From: JAAZFF01 sp964405775
GTDB lineage: Bacteria > Verrucomicrobiota > Kiritimatiellia > RFP12 > UBA3636
DNA: 28,745 nucleotides
NCBI GenBank assembly: GCA_964405775.1
Contig: CAYOPG010000023.1
Coordinates: 1 to 28,745 of the forward strand
Direction: 5' to 3'
The notes under the pieces are model-generated. The model did no database searches. It was not told the DNA's origin and was given only the letters and a program-made list of their open reading frames with translations. This document shows, piece by piece, positions 7,801 through 14,099 of this stretch (position 1 is the first letter of the stretch; each line of letters opens with the position of its first letter). A program made the position numbers and the translations under genes.

Positions 7801-9906
7801 GTACACAAGTGCTCCCGACACCGGGAAGTTGGGAACAATTGAGTTGCCGACGCCTGCCGCAAACACTTTGCCATGGAATGCATACTCCTGCTGGATTGGG
7901 ATGCGCTGGAACCTTCCCGCGCCCTCGGCAGTCGCGGCCACAGCTTCGCTCAAAACCTGCAGTGACGAGGCGATAGACACCAGATTCGTAGCAGCAGGGT
8001 TGTCGTACGGCAGATCGCTCGCGTTAGAGTACGCGTTCATAGGCGAAATGACGGAAAACGCGGGATGCGAGAACACTGCCCAAGGTGTCGCTGCGAGGCG
8101 CGTTGTTTGGCGCGAAAGTTCCGCAGAAAACGATTTCGTGCGCGCTGGTTGGCGTAACGAGAGCCTGTTCTGCAGCCCAAGCGAATGCACTGAGTCCTCA
8201 AGGATGCGGTGGAATGCCTGTGCCGCGGAGGCGTGAGGGATCTCTGGGCCGGAGGTGAATCCCAAAGTCTCCAGTTCAGGTTTCGCGGTGGACGGATTAA
8301 GTTCAGGCGCAATGACAATGTAGTCTTTGTAGCCCGAAAGTCTTTTCTGAAGCGCGGAGTCGCGGGCGAGCGAAGCTGAGCGGCGCACATGATGGGCGGC
8401 AAGCATGCCGAAGTGCGCTCGCAAAGCGTGGCGCAGATTCGTTTCAGCCTTCGGATCTATAGCAAGCTCCTCGGGAGTTGCTATAAAACCGCCATCGACT
8501 GCCTGCGGACGCTCCAGAAAACGACGGAATGGCAGCGCGGAGAGGGTGTTAAGCTGATCGTAGTGCTGCTTCTTTGCACGGAAGTCGGCGAACTCGGGAG
8601 ATTTCAGGTTGTCCGGATCTTGCCGGAATTTTATCTCAGCTTGCAAAAGCGTTTCGGCGTAGTCAAAAACGCGGAGGCGCAAAACGTAGTTGAATTGGGC
8701 GCGGAAGAGGGCACCGGCTTCTTCGGACAATGCGTCTACCGCATCTGCGGATCTCTGAGCATCATCAGCAGTGGCGAATCCGGCGTCATCGAATAGCGTC
8801 ATGATTTCCGCTAGCTCTGCGAGCGCCTTGTTGTTCGCGGCGGTTTCTGCGCCTAGGCGCTCGCCTTCCTTATCTGCCTCGCCGGCTCTTCCTACTACCG
8901 ATAACATACGTGCGGCGCCTATCTGGGAAGCCCCAGAACCGGAGAGCGCGGCAAAAATCACGTCGCGCCGCAAGGAGTCGCGGTTGGCGGAGAGTCCCGA
9001 CATCAATTGTAGCATTATGGCCGTCTGCAGTGTCTGGTGCGAGCCGGGCGCATGGTCGGGCAGTAGCGAGGAGGAATCATAGTAAACAGGTATCACTAGA
9101 GCTGATTCTGCAGTGGCGTTGGTAGCCCGCAGTATGCCTACAATGTTTCTGGAGTGCGCTTGAACCCACCGGGAATTGACCTTGAGAGTGGCTGTGACGC
9201 CGAGAGAGTCAAGAACACGCGGATCGACCACTACGCGGACGACATTGGCGGGGATGCCTGTGAACGACATCTTGCGGAGGTCATCCGGGGATATTTTCCC
9301 GATGTCTTCAGCGTGTGTATATATTATCGCCTGAAAGCCAAGATCAGAGTAAGCTCCGGGGTTGACGCCGAATTCGTCTGGCGTCGGCTTTGAGAGGTCT
9401 ATGACAGCAATCTTGTTGGTGAAGAAGTGCGTTGCTGCGAGGCTTTCGTCTGACACTTCGAAAAGTTCGCCCGTTACTCCTCCCGCAGGGGTTGCCACCG
9501 GCTGAACGTAGTTCGGGCCGAGAGGCCATGCGGATAGAGGTTCTTCTGAGCCCTCGATCTTGAGCGTGCCTTTGCCTCCATCGGTCATTACGGTGGCGAA
9601 ATCCACGTCCTGATCGAAAACTTCGAGACCTGCCTCCCGGAATGCAGCTTCAATCGCAGCTGCGGTTTCTACAGCGCCTTGTTGGCCAGTCGCGCGGGAG
9701 CCCATTGCGGCAAGCTCCTCGTAGCGCGCACTCACCTTGCCGTAGGACATGGCTGTGGCTATGGCACCGTGATCCGATTCTTGATCCGGTTTCACGGTCG
9801 GCTCAAAAGGTTCAGGGGTGAACACGCGTAGAAAAACCACGATCACGGCGAGCAGTGCCGCCGCGAATGCAGAGAAGCCGATGATTTGCGCTTTGTTACT
9901 TTTCAT
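4852..9906 (-). CDS. Giant fusion: degenerate M28-peptidase-like domain plus FtsX/MacB-type permease, 1684 aa
   Basis: An N-terminal helix (about 8-27) leads to an extracytoplasmic M28-like region (about 45-340), a long soluble region (340-950) with a carboxypeptidase-regulatory-like stretch near 695-720, helices at about 963-984, 1000-1016 and 1021-1046, then an FtsX module: helix 1091-1112, extracytoplasmic domain 1113-1385, helices near 1386-1408, 1429-1458 and 1478-1500. A soluble tail of about 175 residues (1510-1684), probably cytoplasmic, ends the protein. In the M28-like part the usual HYDS is YYDS (275-278), the GADD region is GSHQ (288-291) and the catalytic Glu pair region is SGSG (322-325), so the zinc ligands appear lost and it is probably a non-enzymatic binding domain. 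Bacterial M28-FtsX fusions are known in outline, but this one is unusually long. The gene starts 3 bases after the preceding stop and overlaps the next gene by 8 bases. Confidence 0.88.
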   Translation of the reverse strand: MKSNKAQIIGFSAFAAALLAVIVVFLRVFTPEPFEPTVKPDQESDHGAIATAMSYGKVSARYEELAAMGSRATGQQGAVETAAAIEAAFREAGLEVFDQDVDFATVMTDGGKGTLKIEGSEEPLSAWPLGPNYVQPVATPAGGVTGELFEVSDESLAATHFFTNKIAVIDLSKPTPDEFGVNPGAYSDLGFQAIIYTHAEDIGKISPDDLRKMSFTGIPANVVRVVVDPRVLDSLGVTATLKVNSRWVQAHSRNIVGILRATNATAESALVIPVYYDSSSLLPDHAPGSHQTLQTAIMLQLMSGLSANRDSLRRDVIFAALSGSGASQIGAARMLSVVGRAGEADKEGERLGAETAANNKALAELAEIMTLFDDAGFATADDAQRSADAVDALSEEAGALFRAQFNYVLRLRVFDYAETLLQAEIKFRQDPDNLKSPEFADFRAKKQHYDQLNTLSALPFRRFLERPQAVDGGFIATPEELAIDPKAETNLRHALRAHFGMLAAHHVRRSASLARDSALQKRLSGYKDYIVIAPELNPSTAKPELETLGFTSGPEIPHASAAQAFHRILEDSVHSLGLQNRLSLRQPARTKSFSAELSRQTTRLAATPWAVFSHPAFSVISPMNAYSNASDLPYDNPAATNLVSIASSLQVLSEAVAATAEGAGRFQRIPIQQEYAFHGKVFAAGVGNSIVPNFPVSGALVYSANKPQLLTDPYGRFSASHLVFPLGNWQRPQPSFAFYFNEDGIISHIKDTGSTAQLIYKSTETLFNTPNNLILYRASPVTILDAVNPQSMKNFTAASFIQRRGLSEFKSKSPYADTFGMMDFIEPRERFFVTLRAGSPENELVSTIRAFALGTTQTNWIGFKPNRDSEIDGAGYVAQDTPVLREIAREASASMIDLAEKRLDLQRQYGMADDMTLTFHERAKGLAQLAETNNAPALERRQTFRSSLSYLILNHPVIHKSITDAVWGILWYMALLVPFMFFFEKLVFGFTDIRRQLLAEAGIFLTVFILLRILHPAFQIVRSSIMILLGFVIIFIAGSATILLSAKFKENIDALRTAKGEVQNAEGNKMGMMTTAFMLGLNNMHKRKVRTGLTCASLVLMTFVMISFSSVQSNIVNRNRAIGKAEYQGILVREPRFSPVTDGEINALKARYGRRFPVNIRRVLPGTYDPSANSGMPSPLAITAGSGGAAITRSAKTALLFDSTEPIASSIPMLTTNGWFTTAQQENKSGSLPIIISDVMAQRLSITVADVNSGPVDVALNGAPFFIYGIFDSREFAEVRDVDGENLLPFDIEALVSPRVISYNIVLAETDDPRVPAEDAIFALNGHIEPADPVAIRILSAVVDMNSADYPTARREIDAHLEQTSRQTYYGLDGVGYIARRARVRSLAGLMDLIIPLIIAGLTVLNTMKGSVYERRDEIFVYNAVGISPRNIFFMFVAESLVYAVVGVVLGYVLAQGTGRVLTALDLTGGLNMNFTSLSTVYASLAIAAVTILSTWFPARQAMEIAKPSEDAGWTMPKTEGDELSFDLPFTFTHYDRVAVLGFFHRYFINNGEGSAGPFFAGVPKLGAEMPSADATAHEIVPYVEVTVWCKPFDLGVSQLVKIELVTDPSTGEYVSHMQMRRLTGTHDAWQRLNTPLVRKIREHFLHWRAATDDMKEDFHTQAKALLEASATTNMEDPEGVTNG

Positions 9907-9909
9907 CGC

Positions 9910-12525
9910 TTATGGGATTCCGTAATAAAAATGGCTTGAACCGCTCGACACCGATATGGTGTTGATGACGGTGAAGATAAAGATGGACACGACGCATCCG
10001 GCGAATGAGCCGAGGAAAAATGGTTGAAGTTTCTTGGTCACCGCCGGGGCTCCGCCGACCTTTAGGACTGTGTAGCGGATCGCCCACGCGACTAGTAGAG
10101 AGCCCCAGTTGGCTCCGTCGTTCAGGTGAGTTGAACCTAAGAGGAATCCGATGGGGTGGAACCAAAAGCCAGAGAAGAACTGACGCAGAGTGGCAAGAAT
10201 GACTGTAACTATTCCTCCGTAGAGCATCATTCCAGAACCCCAGTCAGAGCCACCCGAAGAGGCAGCTCCGGCGCCTTCGCGCAGCCATTGCGCCGTGGTT
10301 CCGTTCAGTGTTGCGCGGTAGCTGTTAAAGAACCAGTTCAGACCGTTGAAACCCCATTGGAACCGGACGTTGTCACCGCCAAGCGAATAGGCGTTCGACA
10401 GGAACACCCAGCCGCCAATGAACAGGCCGCCCAGAATACCTAAAAGGCATGTGCCGGCAATGTCGCGCGGACGCAGACGCATCCTTTTCCCGATCTGCAC
10501 CATTTCAAACTGCATTCCCGGTATGAGATAGAATACTGTCACTGTAAGGAACCCTGACAGGATCAGTGCAACCAGCATTCCTTCGGCACCGAAAATCGTC
10601 ATTCCTCCGCAAAGCGATACAAATAACATCGAGTTGTATGGCGTGAAATATCCGAACGGAGAGCCGCATTCCGCACGAATCTTAGCGGCGATAAACCCTA
10701 CCATCACTAGGAAGGCGAACATGAGGAGCATCGAACCCGATGTTGCTCCTGTAACTTTTGCCCAGATCAGAACCCCAATGTGGCAGAGTACCAACAACGC
10801 CACGGCCATACGCGACGAAAGTACCTCTCCCTCCTCGCGCGGGGTGCCCCGCCACGCGGCTTTAATCACAGCCCAGATATGACGCCTTGAAAATATAAGC
10901 ACTATGAGGAAGTACCCTATGTATGCACCGATTGTTTGCTCGTCGCGCCACGGAAACCCCGGGATCACTTTGATATCGGTTAGATACCCTACAGGGAAGA
11001 TGAAGCGGCAGACCCAGTACCCTAAGACTACGGATATAAGTACGTTTAGTTCGAAGAATACGGCGATTGAGACGATGAATAGCGACAGCACCATGTCCAC
11101 ATCGAACATGCCACCCCAGGACGGGTTGGTCACGTAGTCGCCCAGAAAAAAGTCCACCGTAATGTCCGGAATGCGGGGGTTGAAGGCATGCCAGCCCTTG
11201 AATCCGGCAATTGCAAGCGCGAAAATGAACCCAGCCCACAAATAGCGATTCCGCCAGACAGAGGGAAATGGCGCAGTGGGGTCTTCATCCTGTGCGCCTA
11301 TAATACCCATCGGGATCTTAGAGTTCGGCATCGGATAGCGTTCGCCGTCCGCCCACTTGCGGCGCATGATCACGTTGACGGCGAAGAAAGCTCCGCAAAG
11401 AAGAAGAATGTACGATGCCCACACCAGAGCAGGCCGCGCCCATTCACGAAGAGGGATGTATCCCTTGAGAATGTATGAGAGGCCTGCAAGCGAAAACATA
11501 TTGTCAGGCTTTACGATTGCTCCCGCCGGTCGGTTCTCCGGCGTCATGGCGAGCCACTCTGATTCCCCTATGACCTGGCGCCCTCGGAACGCGCCCTCAA
11601 GTGCCGCAACAGACATAACCTTGGGGTCGGCGAATGCAACACTGCCGCGCCCGGAGAGTCCGAACTGGACAATGATGTTGCTGTTGCAGGAGGAAGAGAG
11701 CTCTTTGCCGTAAGCACCGATGCGAACGAACCCGGTTTTGTGCAGATATGTCTTCTTATTCGCGGTGCGTTCAGTGAACAGGGTGCTGGGAACAGTGCCT
11801 CCATCGGAATAAACTCGGCAGAAGACCTCGCTGTCGCGCTCAACTCCATCCGTTCGCGCGAGCACCGTCACCAAGTGCGGGTTGCCGGGCTCCGCAGAAT
11901 TGCGGCGGGATCGATCGATGGGAATAGAAAATGAAATAGAGCTTTGCTGTTCGTCGGCAGTATTTGATGCCACCGGTAGCCACGCCTTGCGGTTCTCCTC
12001 GTACTCTATTTCCTGCCACTCAACCGAGCCGTCCAGGATAATCCCGGCTCCAGGTTCTCCTCTGGACGCCGTTTCCGATGCCGCCTTGAAATCGGCTCCA
12101 ACCAGATTAGGTCCGTGCGGCCAGAGATTGTCATTGTAGGCGTCTATGAAATCGAAACTGGAATTTCGCAGCGGAGCCGATGTAATTCCCAGAAATCTGT
12201 GCCAGAACCCCTGAGTCATCATAGGTACCGCCATCATCATCGCGAACGCCACACATACCATCTCGGCTCTGGTAAGAAGGCGGAACTTAAACGTGGCAGC
12301 AAGCACACCAACCACAAGTACCATGAATATGAGCACAATCATTGCCGGTACTGGCAACGCTGCCTCAGCTATAAACCAAGATTCTGACAGCAGAATAACG
12401 GTCAGTTGCGTGTATATTCCCGCCAAAAGCATGCCAAGAACACATGCTACAATGGAACGAGGAGTTAACCCCGGCACAAAACGCCGGCTCTTTCCGTCTT
12501 TCGTATCGTTGCTTTTAGAAAACAT
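9910..12525 (-). CDS. OPT-like (DUF6785-like) membrane protein with large extracytoplasmic insert, 871 aa
   Basis: First gene of the six-gene operon. I chose the ATG at 12525 (871 residues) over the GTG at 12546 because the seven extra codons are preceded by no Shine-Dalgarno sequence, while GGATGG lies just upstream of the ATG. Numbering here counts from the GTG. Three N-terminal helices (about 31-53, 66-85, 95-115) are followed by a non-membrane stretch of about 250 residues (121-375) rich in beta-type sequence, which topology would place outside the cytoplasm. Then come about ten more helices. ERYPMPNSK (402-410) parallels EQLPFPTAP of the 699-residue protein, and AIRYTVLKVGG near the C-terminus parallels its RYYLQKKFG, so the two look like distant OPT-like paralogues. 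The insert may bind a ligand (inference). The family assignment is from memory. Confidence 0.85.
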   Translation of the reverse strand: MFSKSNDTKDGKSRRFVPGLTPRSIVACVLGMLLAGIYTQLTVILLSESWFIAEAALPVPAMIVLIFMVLVVGVLAATFKFRLLTRAEMVCVAFAMMMAVPMMTQGFWHRFLGITSAPLRNSSFDFIDAYNDNLWPHGPNLVGADFKAASETASRGEPGAGIILDGSVEWQEIEYEENRKAWLPVASNTADEQQSSISFSIPIDRSRRNSAEPGNPHLVTVLARTDGVERDSEVFCRVYSDGGTVPSTLFTERTANKKTYLHKTGFVRIGAYGKELSSSCNSNIIVQFGLSGRGSVAFADPKVMSVAALEGAFRGRQVIGESEWLAMTPENRPAGAIVKPDNMFSLAGLSYILKGYIPLREWARPALVWASYILLLCGAFFAVNVIMRRKWADGERYPMPNSKIPMGIIGAQDEDPTAPFPSVWRNRYLWAGFIFALAIAGFKGWHAFNPRIPDITVDFFLGDYVTNPSWGGMFDVDMVLSLFIVSIAVFFELNVLISVVLGYWVCRFIFPVGYLTDIKVIPGFPWRDEQTIGAYIGYFLIVLIFSRRHIWAVIKAAWRGTPREEGEVLSSRMAVALLVLCHIGVLIWAKVTGATSGSMLLMFAFLVMVGFIAAKIRAECGSPFGYFTPYNSMLFVSLCGGMTIFGAEGMLVALILSGFLTVTVFYLIPGMQFEMVQIGKRMRLRPRDIAGTCLLGILGGLFIGGWVFLSNAYSLGGDNVRFQWGFNGLNWFFNSYRATLNGTTAQWLREGAGAASSGGSDWGSGMMLYGGIVTVILATLRQFFSGFWFHPIGFLLGSTHLNDGANWGSLLVAWAIRYTVLKVGGAPAVTKKLQPFFLGSFAGCVVSIFIFTVINTISVSSGSSHFYYGIP

Positions 12526-12546
12526 TGGCCATCCAATTCGCACCAC

Positions 12547-12896
12547 GCTACAAAATTGCAGCTAGGAAACGCTAAAGTAGAGTTTAAAGGAAAAAATGAA
12601 AGGCAATCTTAGCATTTTAGATGAGTTAAAACAATAGCGAGTTTATCCACTTTTGAGGTTTTACAGGATCAATCACTTCCATATGGTTTTGTATTATTAC
12701 TTCAGGAACACGCTGAAGTCTAAAAGCCTTGCTTGTACTTCGCGTGTTCTTGTAAGCTACCCCAAGTTTGCATGACTGAGCAGAATTTGAGCAAATAATA
12801 GAAATGATAAAGGACTCAGACTTTAAAAACGGAGTTGTGTATTGCGAGGTTGCTCCTTCGCTTTTGTTTTGGCTTCGTGACTCGTAAAGGAGACAA
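12547..12896. other. AT-rich intergenic region between divergent transcription units
   Basis: These 350 bases separate the minus-strand six-gene operon from the plus-strand oxidoreductase gene and must hold both promoters. A minus-strand reading frame without stops runs from 12895 down to 12626, and onward antisense through the oxidoreductase start. Its last 65 or so codons (for example LGVAYKNTRSTSKAFRLQ) read like protein, but it has no start codon or ribosome site of its own inside the gap and I do not recognise it. It may be a gene remnant or chance. No convincing promoter for the plus-strand gene was found by eye. Confidence 0.5.
12606..12634 (-). promoter_or_regulatory. Candidate sigma-70 promoter for the six-gene operon
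   Basis: On the minus strand, TTGTTT (12629-12634) and TAAGAT (12606-12611) are separated by 17 bases. The -10 matches four of six consensus positions and the -35 three of six. A start near 12599 would give a leader of about 75 bases before the ATG at 12525. The flanking DNA is AT-rich compared with the genes. This is the only spaced pair I found in the expected place; it is suggestive only. Confidence 0.35.
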
Positions 12897-14075
12897 GTGA
12901 AAGAAAATAAAATAAAGATCGTTGCTGTAGGAATGGGTGGACGCGGAAGCTGGGGAGTCCGGGAATTATCGAAGCATCGGGATTTCGAACTTACGGCGAT
13001 TGTGGATATTATCCCTGAGCGAATGGACATCGTGGCCGCGGAGTACGAGTTGGGAGAAATCGCCAAGTTTGCCTCTTTGAAGGAATGTTTGAATTCCGTG
13101 CCTGCGGATGCGGTGGCAATATTCACCCCGGACGGCGCACATGTCGATCTGGTGGAGCTTGCTCTTGAGGCGGGCAAATATGTCTTTGTAGAAAAGCCAC
13201 TTGATATTTCCGAGGAACGTCTGGAGCGCATAATAGAGGCAGACCGCAAAGCTGGGGGAAAGACGTTCGTAGGGCTAAACCTGCGTTTCACACCTGTTTA
13301 CACGATGGTACACGAGCTTGTTGCTGAGGGCGTTGTCGGGAAGGTGCTGAACATTCAGGCGGACGAGTTCTATAGCGGTGGGCGCACATACTTCCGCCGT
13401 TGGAACAGGCTGGAGAGCATCGGCGGCGGTCTGTGGGTTACCAAGGCTTGCCATGATTTCGATTTGTTATACTGGATGGCCGGAGCAGAGCCAACAACCG
13501 TTTATGCGAGCGGTTCGCTTGACTACTACAAGCCTAGGGCTGATGTTGCGCAAACTTGCCGCGATTGCCATCTCAACGGCATGTGTCCGGATCGTTATGA
13601 GGCGTGGGTAGGCCGAGGCAGCTTGGCCGACCGACTGAACATCGCAAGCGAGAAGGCCACCGGGAATCGCCGAGATCTTTGCCTGTTCAATTCCGACAAA
13701 GACACGCTCGATCACGGCATCGCCACCATAACTTTCAGCAACAACGTCGTCGCGAGCTATGCGTTGACGGTGGTAACGGGCATGGACAACCGCTTGATGC
13801 GCATAGGAGGAACCAAGGGCACTATTGAGGCGGATGTCGGTGCTGCTAAGATCACGATCCGCAGGCGCTATCCCAAAGGGTTCGAGGAAATAGATTTGTC
13901 TTCAGCCATAAAGGGCGGACACGGTGGCGGAGATGAACGTATCTTCCATCAATTTGCATCTTTCGTGCATGGCTCATCTTCGCAAGTTGTCCGTCCAGCG
14001 GAGGCGGCAATGGGAGTGAGGATCGGGCTTGCGGCACGCGAGTCGACAAAAGGAAAACGCATCGTCGAATTTTAA
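12897..14075 (+). CDS. Gfo/Idh/MocA-family NAD(P)-dependent oxidoreductase
   Basis: Cytoplasmic sugar or polyol dehydrogenase-like enzyme of 392 residues. The Rossmann motif VGMGGRG (11-17) binds NAD(P), EKP at 99-101 is the family hallmark, and the C-terminal alpha/beta domain carries TKACHDFD (182-189) with the likely catalytic lysine 183 and histidine 186. Cysteines 221, 224 and 230 (CRDC...C) plus C262 form a cluster seen in one Gfo/Idh/MocA subgroup and may bind metal. The GTG start at 12897 is well supported by AAAGGAG five bases upstream; no ATG fits as well. The secreted glycosidase-like gene follows after 24 bases, so the pair is probably co-transcribed for catabolism of a particular glycan or modified sugar. 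The substrate cannot be read from the sequence. Confidence 0.93.
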   Translation: MKENKIKIVAVGMGGRGSWGVRELSKHRDFELTAIVDIIPERMDIVAAEYELGEIAKFASLKECLNSVPADAVAIFTPDGAHVDLVELALEAGKYVFVEKPLDISEERLERIIEADRKAGGKTFVGLNLRFTPVYTMVHELVAEGVVGKVLNIQADEFYSGGRTYFRRWNRLESIGGGLWVTKACHDFDLLYWMAGAEPTTVYASGSLDYYKPRADVAQTCRDCHLNGMCPDRYEAWVGRGSLADRLNIASEKATGNRRDLCLFNSDKDTLDHGIATITFSNNVVASYALTVVTGMDNRLMRIGGTKGTIEADVGAAKITIRRRYPKGFEEIDLSSAIKGGHGGGDERIFHQFASFVHGSSSQVVRPAEAAMGVRIGLAARESTKGKRIVEF

Positions 14076-14099
14076 CCGGAAACAACCTTTCGCTTCCCC

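Noticed and set aside
12626..13291. Full 221-codon minus-strand open frame
   Set aside because: Most of it is antisense to the well-supported oxidoreductase gene, and no ribosome site precedes its ATG. Only the intergenic tail is kept as a possible remnant.
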